Positions 32,986 through 41,461 of a stretch of DNA of 64,000 bases are shown here, piece by piece. The translations under genes and the position numbers were made by a program. The stretch lies in contig CP091723.1 of the NCBI GenBank assembly GCA_022009775.1, positions 372,001-436,000 of the forward strand, read 5' to 3'. Every line of letters starts with the position of its first letter. The first letter of the stretch is position 1. Source of the DNA: Christensenella sp. (lineage in GTDB: Bacteria > Bacillota > Clostridia > Christensenellales > CAG-917). Below the pieces are notes generated by a model that searched no databases, had not been told where the DNA came from, and was given only the letters and a program-made list of their open reading frames with translations.

Positions 32986-33906
32986 TTATTTGCCGAGTTT
33001 TGAGAGTTCCACCGCGATTTTCGATGCAAGAACCGCATTGTTAAGCACAAGTTTAATATTGCTGTCAAGGCTCTCTCCGCCCGTAATTTTTTGGATTTTG
33101 TCAAGCAAAAAAGGAGTTATGTCTTTGCCCTTAACGCCTTTTTCGTCCGCTTCCTTCACCGCTTCTTTTATGACGCTTTCGATATAATCCGCGTCCATGG
33201 AGTACTGCTCGGGAATGGGATTGCAAATCAGCATACCGCCACCCAAATCGAGCGCGTCTTTTGCATATATGGCGCGTGCGACTTCACTCGGCGTATCCAT
33301 TCTTTGCGTGAGTTTGAATCCGCTCTTCGACGTGAAAAACGCAGGCAACTCGTCAGTTCCGTATCCGACGACGGCAACGCCTTTCGTTTCGAGATATTCG
33401 AGCGTAAGTCCCAAATCGAGTATGCTCTTTGCACCTGCGCACACGACGTTGACGGGAGTGCGTGCGAGTTCTTCGAGGTCGGCGGAAATGTCCATAGTCT
33501 TCTCCGCTCCCCTGTGCACTCCGCCGATTCCGCCCGTTGCAAACACTTTTATGCCTGCCATATGGGCAAACATCATAGTCGTTGCAACCGTAGTTGCGCC
33601 GTCAAGTCCTTTCGACACGACGAACGGAACGTCTCTTCTCGACGTCTTCGTGACGGTAAGACCTGCCTTGCCGAGATGCTCGATTTCTTCTTTAGAACAA
33701 CCGACCGTTATGACGCCTTGAATGATTGCGATAGTCGCAGGCACTGCGCCGTTGTCTCTGACGGTCTTTTCGACGGTCAAAGCAGTTTCGACGTTTTTAG
33801 GATACGGCATGCCGTGCGATATAATTGTAGATTCGAGAGCGACGACGGGTTTTCCGTCCGCTATCGCTTGTTTCACTTCTTCGGAAATCTTAATTGTACA
33901 ATTCAT
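32986..33906 (-). CDS. psuG: Pseudouridine-5'-phosphate glycosidase
   Basis: 306 residues. It breaks the C-C glycosidic bond of pseudouridine monophosphate, giving uracil and ribose-5-phosphate. Family motifs are ALESTIISHGMPYPKN, GVITVGCSKEEI, FATGGIGGVHRGAE, VVCAGAKSILDLGLTLEYLET and GGGMLICNPIP. Length and motifs are intact. The usual partner kinase PsuK is not in the cluster; whether the neighbouring uridine kinase replaces it is unknown. ATG 33906 is preceded by AAGGAAGAAAAG, and deoC follows after 23 bp. Confidence 0.94.
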   Translation of the reverse strand: MNCTIKISEEVKQAIADGKPVVALESTIISHGMPYPKNVETALTVEKTVRDNGAVPATIAIIQGVITVGCSKEEIEHLGKAGLTVTKTSRRDVPFVVSKGLDGATTVATTMMFAHMAGIKVFATGGIGGVHRGAEKTMDISADLEELARTPVNVVCAGAKSILDLGLTLEYLETKGVAVVGYGTDELPAFFTSKSGFKLTQRMDTPSEVARAIYAKDALDLGGGMLICNPIPEQYSMDADYIESVIKEAVKEADEKGVKGKDITPFLLDKIQKITGGESLDSNIKLVLNNAVLASKIAVELSKLGK

Positions 33907-33959
33907 TTTCTTTTCTTCCTTGTAGTTTTCCGTCCGCTTTTGCCCTGTTATACATCATT

Positions 33960-34110
33960 ACACTTTTCGTGTTTTAACGCGTTTGCTGTTTGTTTACACC
34001 GTCACGCAACACATTTCGTGTTTTACAACAAGTTCTACACGCCGCTTATTTGCGGTTTTCGGACATTTTTCTCCGATTATCGCAATTTTCGAACACGTTT
34101 CGTGTTTTAC
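33960..34110. repeat. Three copies of ACACnTTTCGTGTTTTA upstream of psuG
   Basis: The 230-bp udk-psuG gap has three near-identical imperfect palindromes at about 33960, 34008 and 34092: ACACTTTTCGTGTTTTA, ACACATTTCGTGTTTTA and ACACGTTTCGTGTTTTA. The third extends to a perfect AACACG-ttt-CGTGTT. Only the base after ACAC varies. They lie about 55-205 bp upstream of psuG and may be operators of an unknown regulator. Confidence 0.5.
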
Positions 34111-34136
34111 ACAGACATCGAGCAACCACCGTATTT

Positions 34137-34757
34137 TTATTGTTCGGTCGCTATGCGGCGCAGTATCGCGTTGACTATCATATCGTAGGCAACGTCGTTG
34201 TGTCCGCCTTCAGGAACGATTATATCGGCAATACGTTTGCTCGGTTCGATAAAGTGCTCGTGCATGGGCTTGACCGTCGTAAGATACTGTTTCACCACCG
34301 AGTCGAGACTTCTGCCCCTTTCGTTCACGTCGCGCATTATGCGTCTTATTATTCTGACGTCCGCGTCCGTGTCAACGTATATCTTTATGTCAAGCATATT
34401 TACGATTTGCGGGTTTTGAAACGCCATAATTCCTTCGATTATGACGACTTTCGCACTTTTGGTCTCAATCCATTCGTCGCAACGGGAGTGAGTGGAAAAA
34501 TCGTAAGTCGGGTGATAAACGGTCTCGCCGTTTTTGAGTTTCGCTAAGTGCTCGACAAGCAACGCCATGTCCAACGAATCGGGATGATCGTAGTTGATCT
34601 TGCAACGCTCTTCGTATGGCATATCGCCGTTGTCCTTGTAGTAGCAATCCATGCTGAGCATCACGCTGTCTTTGCCGAACGCCTTGTGAATTCTTCTTGC
34701 GAGAGTGGTTTTGCCGCTTCCCGTTCCGCCTGCTATGCCTATGACGATACTGCTCAT
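34137..34757 (-). CDS. udk: Uridine kinase
   Basis: 206 residues. It phosphorylates uridine and cytidine to the monophosphates. The P-loop GIAGGTGSGKTTLARRI is at residues 7-23. SMDCYYKDNGDMPYEER, the PDSLD segment, VVIIEGIMAF and YVDTDADVRIIRRIMRD match the family. ATG 34757 follows AAGGAGAAAAAC. It lies 10 bp after tdk, clearly the same operon. Confidence 0.95.
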   Translation of the reverse strand: MSSIVIGIAGGTGSGKTTLARRIHKAFGKDSVMLSMDCYYKDNGDMPYEERCKINYDHPDSLDMALLVEHLAKLKNGETVYHPTYDFSTHSRCDEWIETKSAKVVIIEGIMAFQNPQIVNMLDIKIYVDTDADVRIIRRIMRDVNERGRSLDSVVKQYLTTVKPMHEHFIEPSKRIADIIVPEGGHNDVAYDMIVNAILRRIATEQ

Positions 34758-34767
34758 GTTTTTCTCC

Positions 34768-35364
34768 TTACAAATACAAGCCTTTGGCTTCCTGCTCGGC
34801 TTTTTTCTTGAGCCAACACTTTCTGCACATAGCGACGTAACGATCGTTTCCGCCGAGACAAACCTGTTCGCCTTTGAAAACTATGTTGCCATGATCGTCC
34901 ATACGCGCGTTGACGGTGGCTTTTGCACCGCATTTACACACGGACTTTATCTCGCTTATAGATTCCGCAATCTCGAACAAACGCTTGCTTCCCGGGAACA
35001 TATGCGTGGTGAAATCGGTTGCAAGTCCGAAACAAAGCACCGGAACGTTGAAATCTATCACGATTTGTCCCAGTTCGTCAACCTGTTCGGGCGTCAAAAA
35101 CTGACATTCGTCAACGATGACCACGTTGCACGCCGAGTATGCGCGCTTGTATAGTGCATACAAATCTTCGTCGTCTCTGACGGCAAGGGCTTGCGCTTGC
35201 AAACCTATGCGAGATTTCGTGATTGTTTCGCCGTCCCGATTGTCGACTGCGGGCTTCAAAAGAAGCACTTTCATGCCGCGCTCTTCGTAATTGAACTTCG
35301 TGATGAGTGCCTGCGCCGTCTTTGAACAGCCCATTGCTCCGAACTTAAAATATAATTTCGCCAT
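34768..35364 (-). CDS. tdk: Thymidine kinase
   Basis: 198 residues, type II thymidine kinase. The P-loop region is FKFGAMGCSKTAQAL; the usual family form is GxMxSGKS/T, so the change of Ser-Gly to Cys-Ser here is a minor variant seen in some Clostridia. VVIVDECQFLTPEQVDEL holds the catalytic Glu. The four zinc-binding Cys are in VCKCGAKATVNAR and MCRKCWLKKK. ATG 35364 (MAKLYFKFG) is used; the upstream in-frame start at 35427 adds unrelated residues. Confidence 0.92.
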   Translation of the reverse strand: MAKLYFKFGAMGCSKTAQALITKFNYEERGMKVLLLKPAVDNRDGETITKSRIGLQAQALAVRDDEDLYALYKRAYSACNVVIVDECQFLTPEQVDELGQIVIDFNVPVLCFGLATDFTTHMFPGSKRLFEIAESISEIKSVCKCGAKATVNARMDDHGNIVFKGEQVCLGGNDRYVAMCRKCWLKKKAEQEAKGLYL

Positions 35365-35459
35365 TTGTATTTCCGTTTTTTCGGTCGTATTTCGTATTCT
35401 TTTATATCCATGCGGTGCGCAACGCAAAACTTCGCATTGCTATCCGCTTCGATTTCGTT

Positions 35460-36761
35460 TTATTCGACTCTGTCGAGAACGAGCGGTCTTTTTTTCGGTT
35501 CGTCGTTCAAAATCACGGTAGAATCGTAGAATTTGTTGATTGCACTCTCGAATCTCTTCTCGTCGGAAGTGTACATAACCGCAAGTTCTTCGCCTTCTTT
35601 GACGTAATCTCCCGTCTTCTTTTTAAGCACGATACCGGCAGAAAAGTCGATGCTCTCTTCCTTTGTGTTTCTGCCTGCGCCGAGCAAAAGACTGGATATT
35701 CCGTATCCTTCGGTGTCAACGTGATGAATATATCCGCTCTTTTGCGCCTTCACGCTTCTTTTAAACGGTGCTTTTGCAAACTTTTCGGGATTGTCGATGA
35801 AACTCGCGTCTCCGCCTTGTGCCTTGACCATTTTTTTGAACGTTTCGATTGCGCTCTTATCCGCTATTGCGCCTTTAACCGCCTTTTCACACTCTTCCAT
35901 GCTGCCTTTTCCCGCAAGATAAAGCATATTCGTCGCAAGAATAATGCAAATCTCGGTGAAATCTTCAGGACCGTGTCCGTTGAGCGTATCTATCGCTTCT
36001 TTCACTTCGAGAGTGTTGCCGATGGCGTTGCCGAGCGGTCTGTCCATATCCGTGATGAGCGCAAGCATCTTTTTGCCCGCTTGCTTCCCGATGTCAACCA
36101 TGACTTTTGCAAGCGTTCTGCTGTCTTCAAGCGACTTTGCAAATGCGCCGCTTCCCGTCTTGACGTCAAGCACTATGCAGTCGTCGTCGGCGGCAAGTTT
36201 CTTGCCCATAATGGACGATACCACAAGCGGCAGACTGTCAACCGTTGCCGTGACGTCGCGAAGCGCGTACAGTTTTTTGTCGGCAGGCGCAAGGTCTCTG
36301 TTTTGCCCTACTATGCAAACGCCTATTTCGTTGACGTTCTTCAAAAATTCTTCTTCGGAAAGGTCGGTCTTGAATCCGGGTATGGATTCGAGTTTGTCAA
36401 TCGTTCCGCCCGTATGTCCAAGTCCGCGTCCGCTCATTTTTGCGACTTTCACGCCGAGCGACGCAACGAGCGGCGCAACGACGAGACTTGTTTTGTCGCC
36501 GACTCCGCCCGTAGAATGCTTGTCCACGCGAATTCCGTTTATTGCGGAAAAGTCAAGGCGTTGTCCCGAGTCTCGCACGGCAAACGTAAGGTCGGCGGTT
36601 TCTCTGAAATTCATTCCTTTGAAGAAAATCGCCATAAGCAAAGCCGACGCCTGATAGTCGGGAATTTCGCCATTTACGTATCCGTCGATGAAAAACTTTA
36701 TTTCCTGCGTAGTGAGTTCTCCGCCGTCGCGTTTTTTGCGGATTATGTCGTACATTCTCAT
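35460..36761 (-). CDS. pdp: Pyrimidine-nucleoside phosphorylase
   Basis: 433 residues. It splits uridine and thymidine with phosphate to the base and (deoxy)ribose-1-phosphate. MRMYDIIRKKRDGGELTTQEI is the typical start. DKHSTGGVGDKTSLVVAPLVA is the family signature (positions about 82-102). The phosphate site KMSGRGLGHTGGTIDKLESIPG and the C-terminal domain with GDYVKEGEELAV are present. ATG 36761 follows GGGGTTATTTT. It is the first gene of the salvage cluster and probably follows the cluster's main promoter. Confidence 0.95.
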   Translation of the reverse strand: MRMYDIIRKKRDGGELTTQEIKFFIDGYVNGEIPDYQASALLMAIFFKGMNFRETADLTFAVRDSGQRLDFSAINGIRVDKHSTGGVGDKTSLVVAPLVASLGVKVAKMSGRGLGHTGGTIDKLESIPGFKTDLSEEEFLKNVNEIGVCIVGQNRDLAPADKKLYALRDVTATVDSLPLVVSSIMGKKLAADDDCIVLDVKTGSGAFAKSLEDSRTLAKVMVDIGKQAGKKMLALITDMDRPLGNAIGNTLEVKEAIDTLNGHGPEDFTEICIILATNMLYLAGKGSMEECEKAVKGAIADKSAIETFKKMVKAQGGDASFIDNPEKFAKAPFKRSVKAQKSGYIHHVDTEGYGISSLLLGAGRNTKEESIDFSAGIVLKKKTGDYVKEGEELAVMYTSDEKRFESAINKFYDSTVILNDEPKKRPLVLDRVE

Positions 36762-36817
36762 AAAATAACCCCTTTATGTGCGCGCACGCATAGCACGCGT
36801 TTTTTTGTTGCTTATAT

Positions 36818-36823
36818 ATTATA
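36818..36823 (-). promoter_or_regulatory. Candidate -10 box of the nucleoside cluster
   Basis: TATAAT on the minus strand (plus-strand ATTATA), 57 bp before pdp. No good -35 hexamer is found at 16-18 bp (only a T-run), so an activator or a weak promoter is possible. Confidence 0.4.
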
Positions 36824-36951
36824 CTACATATTGGCGAAGAAAAAAAGACCCAATCTTAAAAATAATTGCACGCGCTTGCGTGCAATTAAAATATACCGTT
36901 CGGTTTCGGCGTTTTATGTCAATATCTGCCGCTTTTCGACGTTGAAAGGCG

Positions 36952-38387
36952 TCACTTTTCTTCGTCTTCGGCACCGTTTTTCAAATCGTCGCTTTGCTCG
37001 TCATTTACGGGCGGATATCCGAATGCAACGTCGATGGGAAAATCAGGTTTTTCACACTCGGCGTCGTCGTTTGCCATATCTTGCGCTCCGCCTGAAACGT
37101 CTTCGGGCTTGTAATCTGCGGGCAAGCCGAGTTTCTTATTCTTTCTCGCTTGCTTTCTTTGAAGACGCTTCTCTTTCTTTTTTCGCTCTGTGTGCGGCAA
37201 GTTTTGGCAATTTGCCTTTCTTTACGAGCACTTCTATCGTGACGACGATTATGATAATCGCAGCAACGATTGCGGCAATCACGATAGCGGTTTTTTCAAG
37301 TGCGCCCAACTCTTTTGCGACGAAATCGGGATCGCTGTAATAGTCGATGTAATCTTCTACGTCGCGAAGCACCAACGAGGATTTGTCGTCAACGGACTGG
37401 TCTTGTTTAAGAAGCGCCATAATGTCGCTCTTTTCCCAAATATACGTGTATTTGTCAACGGGCTTTCCGCTTGCCAAACCTGCGTCTCTGTCGGCGTGTG
37501 ACTCAAAGTATTTTGCATATCCGTTGTCCCACACTTCGAGAACCGCCGTATACGAATTGTATTTGTTGATGTTTTGTCCGCCGACCTGCATATCCTTTTG
37601 CGGCATAGCGTACCACTTTTCAAGCAACGCTTGGTCGGAATTTACGGTGTCAACGGCAAATGCGACTTTGTATACGCCGTTTTCGTACGTGATAATCGGA
37701 TCGTCGGCGATGATTTCTTTGCAGAAATTCATATTGTTGATTTCGTGTATGGAATTCAACACATTGAGAGTTGAATTGAACTCTTGAAGCGTCATTGCGT
37801 TCGCAAAAGGTTTTTCTTCGGGCTTTGCGTTTTCGTCACAACGGAATTACGAACGTTGCGTACGGGAAAGTCGGTATGGAACAATCGCATTTGAATTGCG
37901 GACCGAGTTTGCCGAAATAATAATAATTCCCGTCGCCCTTCGAATATCCGACTTTGAGATATCCTGCGGTTGCCGCAAGAATCGCGTCAAAAAACGGGGA
38001 ATCCGTCTTCACGGACGTTGCGAGTTGATAATACCACTTGTCGCCGTTTCTCAGATTGAAAGAATGCATGAGAACGCTGCCCATGGATATACCTGCGTCG
38101 CTTTCCTGCACAACGAGAGAAAGCGGCGTGTTGATGCGGCTCGCGTTTGCGGTCGAATACAGAATCATGACCGCTTCTTTCTTTTGTTCCTGCGTTGCGC
38201 CGGCAGAAAGTGCGGCGTTTAGCTTGCTCGTATCTTCCGCCGAAAACAAACTCGCCTGATCGGGACGAGAACCTTCGGGCATTTCAAACGTGGACGGCAA
38301 TTCGCTGCTATTGCAAGCAACGAACGCGCCCGTTGCGAACGTCAAAACGACGATGCACATAAAGACGCACAGGATTTTCTTTTGCAT
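36952..38387 (-). CDS. Lipoprotein with C-terminal membrane segment, unknown function (two frameshifts)
   Basis: About 477 residues after correction. I do not recognise the family. ATG 38387 (MQKKILCVFMCIVV) follows GGAAGGTAGTT; the upstream in-frame start at 38417 is rejected. A lipoprotein signal ends in GAFVAC, so Cys is the lipidated residue. Two similar extracellular segments follow (GDKWYYQLATSV..., YTAVLEVWDNGYAKYF...). A strong transmembrane helix comes near the C-terminus (TAIVIAAIVAAIIIIVVTIEVLV), then a Lys/Arg/Glu-rich and finally acidic tail. Frames break by one extra base near 37840 (FVIPL to DENAKPEEK) and near 37140 (KKASEK to NKKLGLP). It stands alone between the hydrogenase terminator and pdp. 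Confidence 0.65.
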
Positions 38388-38625
38388 AACTACCTTCCGA
38401 TATAACCGCAAGCGCACAGGCGCGTGCGAAAATCATATAGATTATTTTACAATTTTATACAAATGTTGTCAACTGTGCATTTTTCGTATTTTTGTAAGAA
38501 ATCGCAAAATGCGACAAAAACCGCCAAAATTCTCAAAACAACAATGAAAATCGGTGTTCTAATCGCCTTAATATCCGCATTTATTTTCTTCTTTTCTAAT
38601 GCGTTTTCGGATTTTTTTACAAAAA

Positions 38626-38668
38626 GAAAGAGCCGCAAAAAAATCAGGAGGAGAAAAGCGGCTCTTTC
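38626..38668 (-). terminator. Terminator of the hydrogenase gene
   Basis: GAAAGAGCCGC and GCGGCTCTTTC form a perfect 11-bp stem, followed on the minus strand by TTTTTG. It lies 20 bp after the hydrogenase stop. Confidence 0.85.
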
Positions 38669-38687
38669 AAATAAAAAGTAATAGGAG

Positions 38688-40109
38688 TTATTTAAGGACG
38701 GACACGGCGTCGAGAATTGTCTTTTCGAGTGCTTCCTGTCCGTATTTGTCGACTTCGGCTTTGTTCTTCTCGCCGTGCGTGAGACAGCCTGCACCGCCTA
38801 TGCAACCGCCGACGCATGCCATACCTTCGATGAAGTTGAAATCGCCGATGTTTTTGTTCTTTTTCATAAGTGCGATCTTGCATTGTTCGATGCCGTCGCA
38901 AGCGCACGATTTGAGATCGAAATCGATGTTCTGTTCTTTCAAAGACTCTTTGAGAGAATCGCTGAGTCCGCCGCTTCTTGCGAAGATACGTCCAAAGTAC
39001 GACGCATTGTCAAGCACGCCTTCTTCAAATGTCGTGATGTCGAAATCTCTGCTGTCGAAAAGCGCTTGCAATTCTTCAAACGTGATGACCGAGTCAACGT
39101 ACGACTTCACTTTCTCGTCGAGAATCTCCGCTTTCTTTGCGGTGCAAGGTCCTATAAACACGACTTTTGCGTCGGGCGTTGTGTCCTTGATATACTTGGA
39201 AATCATGCCCATCGGCGAAAGATTGTGCGAGATGTAGGGAACGAGCGTCGGGAAATTCTTCTTGATGTACGACACGAACGCCGGGCAGCACGAACTTGTA
39301 AGAAAACCTTTTTGAGCAAGTTCTTTGCCTTCTTCCAAAAGCACCATATCCGCACCGAGTGCCGCTTCTACGACCGTGTAGAAACCGAGTTTCTTAAGCC
39401 CCGTGATGACCTGTCCGAGTTTTGCGTAAGTAAACTGACTGGAAATTGACGGAGCAACTACGGCATAAAGTTTGTATTTCGTGTTGTTCTCGCTCTTCTT
39501 GATAAGGTCGATGACGTTGAGAATGTACGACTTGTCGGAAATTGCACCCCACGGGCATTGATACACGCACGCGCCGCATTCTATGCACTTGGAATTGTCG
39601 ATTTTTGCCGCACAACTTTCGTCCATCGTGATTGCCTTGACTTTGCAAGCGTTTTCGCACGGACGTTTGTGATTGATGATTGCGCTGTACGGGCAGACCT
39701 TTGCGCATGCGCCGCACTCTTTGCACTTAGATTTATCGATATGCGCGACGTGTTGAGCGTCGAGTGTGATTGCACCGAATTTGCAAGCGTCTTCGCAACG
39801 ATGAGCCAAGCAGCCGCGGCAGGCTTGCGTCACTTCATAGCCGCCCATCGGGCACTCGTCGCAAGCAATGTCGATGACTTCGATGACGTTGGGATTCTCC
39901 TTGTTTCCGCCCATTGCGAGTTTGACGCGTTCGGTCAAAATTGCGCGTTCTTTATACACGCAACAACGCATGGTGGGGATTTTGCCGGGTACGATACGCT
40001 TCGGAATGTCGATTGCGGTCTCTCCGAGTCTATCCGCCCACGCTTCCCTTGCAACTTCGCGAAGCACTTTATATTTGAGATGTTGAACTTTTGTGTCGAA
40101 AATTCTCAT
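38688..40109 (-). CDS. Monomeric [FeFe] hydrogenase, group B-like
   Basis: 473 residues. Iron-only hydrogenase for H2 evolution from reduced ferredoxin. Cys-rich ferredoxin-like clusters occur in the N-terminal third (CDECPMGG, CRGCLAHRCEDAC, CKECGACAKVCP, CIECGACVYQCP). The H-cluster motifs follow: L1 TSSCCPAF (about residue 270), L2 GPCTAKKAE (about 318) and L3 EGMACVGGCIGGAG (about 430). The TSSCCPA form of L1 and the extended N-terminal Cys pattern fit group B enzymes rather than the TSCCP-W group A type. Start ATG 40109 (MRIFDTKVQ) is preceded by AGGTG; an upstream TTG is rejected. It has its own promoter and terminator downstream of hydS and the PP2C gene. The maturation genes hydE, hydF and hydG are not in the window. 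Confidence 0.9.
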   Translation of the reverse strand: MRIFDTKVQHLKYKVLREVAREAWADRLGETAIDIPKRIVPGKIPTMRCCVYKERAILTERVKLAMGGNKENPNVIEVIDIACDECPMGGYEVTQACRGCLAHRCEDACKFGAITLDAQHVAHIDKSKCKECGACAKVCPYSAIINHKRPCENACKVKAITMDESCAAKIDNSKCIECGACVYQCPWGAISDKSYILNVIDLIKKSENNTKYKLYAVVAPSISSQFTYAKLGQVITGLKKLGFYTVVEAALGADMVLLEEGKELAQKGFLTSSCCPAFVSYIKKNFPTLVPYISHNLSPMGMISKYIKDTTPDAKVVFIGPCTAKKAEILDEKVKSYVDSVITFEELQALFDSRDFDITTFEEGVLDNASYFGRIFARSGGLSDSLKESLKEQNIDFDLKSCACDGIEQCKIALMKKNKNIGDFNFIEGMACVGGCIGGAGCLTHGEKNKAEVDKYGQEALEKTILDAVSVLK

Positions 40110-40147
40110 ATCTACACCTATCTTTTTCAATTTGTATGCCGTGTTGA

Positions 40148-40175
40148 ATTATATACTATATTTGATATAAATCAA
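40148..40175 (-). promoter_or_regulatory. Promoter of the [FeFe] hydrogenase gene
   Basis: Minus strand TTGATT (40175-40170), 16-bp spacer, TATAAT (40153-40148), 38 bp before the ATG. The separate promoter implies hydrogenase can be expressed without the upstream operon. Confidence 0.6.
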
Positions 40176-40288
40176 CGATATTTTGCTATTTTGCTCATTT
40201 TTGTGCAAATTTAACAAAATTTTCTTATTTTGTTTGCAATATTTGCAGATTTTTGCATTTTATGCGCTTTCAGTGAAGGCGTATTTTA

Positions 40289-41461
40289 TCAGAAATACGC
40301 TACCTTTACGCGCTTGCCCATCTTTGTCAAGCACTCGCTCAGCTCTTTGACAAGGTTCATCTTGATGCTGAAATTTATCGGCAAATCGGGATTCTGATGC
40401 GCAGGGTTTATCGCTCTTCCAACGAAGAAATTGATATCAGTCGCTTCTTCGAAGAGCAATCTTGCCATAAGCGATGCGCCGTCGCGCTTGAAACTCCATT
40501 GCGAATAACTTTCGTTGTCGCTGAGATAGTCCTTTGCGTAAGTCAGCACTTTGTTGACCGTGATGACGCCTTCGGTGACCAAATCCACGCCTTCTATTTC
40601 GGATATGGGCGGGACGTCGGGCGCTTCGAAGTTGAGCGTCGCTCTGCACGGTTTTCCGAGATACTTTGCCGCAATGGACGAAGTCGTGCCGCCGCAAACG
40701 ATATGTTTGCCTTCCTTTGAGAAGAACAAGGACATCATTCTGTCGCAATCGTCAGGATTGGACGGCGGGCCGAAAAGTATGTTCATCGGCTCGCGCTTGC
40801 GGATACGAATGACACACGCAGTCGTATCGTCGCCCGGCTTCTCGCCGTAGAGTTTGTTACACTCGTCCACGAGTATGGTGGAAAGCGTTTTTGCGGTGTA
40901 TCCAACCATGCTGATGCTTTCCATAAACGAGATTATGTCTTCTCTCTTCCACCCGAAGTTGTAAGAGATGCCCAGTCCTGCGTGCGGACAGCCGTCGCTC
41001 ATAAGAACGAAGATGTCGTTTTCAAGCAACGTGACCGTGGATTTGTAGATTTTCTTTCCGCCGATTATCATTTCCGTGCGCGGATACTCGTAGTTTTGCC
41101 CGTCACGGATGAGAATGATTTGCGGATTGTCGTATTGTATAAGCTCCGCCTCTCTGTTGTCGACAAGATGCACGATTGTGAAGGTCGAATATGCCACGCC
41201 GCGCACCGAGCATATAGGCAAAGTGGCGGCAATGGTCTCAACGCAATCTTCGAGCGTCAACCCTTCCGCCATCATAGTGGAAATGATTTTGCTCGTGAGC
41301 GTTGAGAGTATACTCGCTTTAACGCCGCTTCCCAGCCCGTCTGCAAGCACGATAACCGTGGAATCTTCGCCCTGATTGACAACGTCAACATGGTCTCCGC
41401 ACAACTGCTCGCCAACGTGATTTATGCTTTTGTAGCCGATGTCGGCACACAAATCATTCAT
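40289..41461 (-). CDS. SpoIIE/PP2C-family serine phosphatase of the HydS locus
   Basis: 390 residues. The PP2C (SpoIIE-type) domain is at residues about 10-220, with STVIVLADGLGSGVKAS, NDIFVLMSDGCPHAG and GDDTTACVIRI supplying metal-binding Asp residues. A second region (about 230-390) has no recognised domain. Unlike true SpoIIE it has no membrane helices. It overlaps the hydS 3' end by 8 bp, so translation is coupled. PP2C-type phosphatases next to group C [FeFe] hydrogenases are a known arrangement and are proposed to relay the sensor's signal. A partner phosphoprotein is not seen here. Confidence 0.85.
   Translation of the reverse strand: MNDLCADIGYKSINHVGEQLCGDHVDVVNQGEDSTVIVLADGLGSGVKASILSTLTSKIISTMMAEGLTLEDCVETIAATLPICSVRGVAYSTFTIVHLVDNREAELIQYDNPQIILIRDGQNYEYPRTEMIIGGKKIYKSTVTLLENDIFVLMSDGCPHAGLGISYNFGWKREDIISFMESISMVGYTAKTLSTILVDECNKLYGEKPGDDTTACVIRIRKREPMNILFGPPSNPDDCDRMMSLFFSKEGKHIVCGGTTSSIAAKYLGKPCRATLNFEAPDVPPISEIEGVDLVTEGVITVNKVLTYAKDYLSDNESYSQWSFKRDGASLMARLLFEEATDINFFVGRAINPAHQNPDLPINFSIKMNLVKELSECLTKMGKRVKVAYF

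Noticed and set aside
35415..37340. Plus-strand open frame of 641 codons
   Set aside because: Antisense shadow of pdp and the lipoprotein; composition is biased (His, Arg, Phe, Cys) and it crosses two unrelated genes.
40195..40225. Rex operator upstream of the hydrogenase gene
   Set aside because: TTGTTAAATTTGCACAA has one good half-site only; the second half departs from TTAACAA, so it was not listed as a feature.
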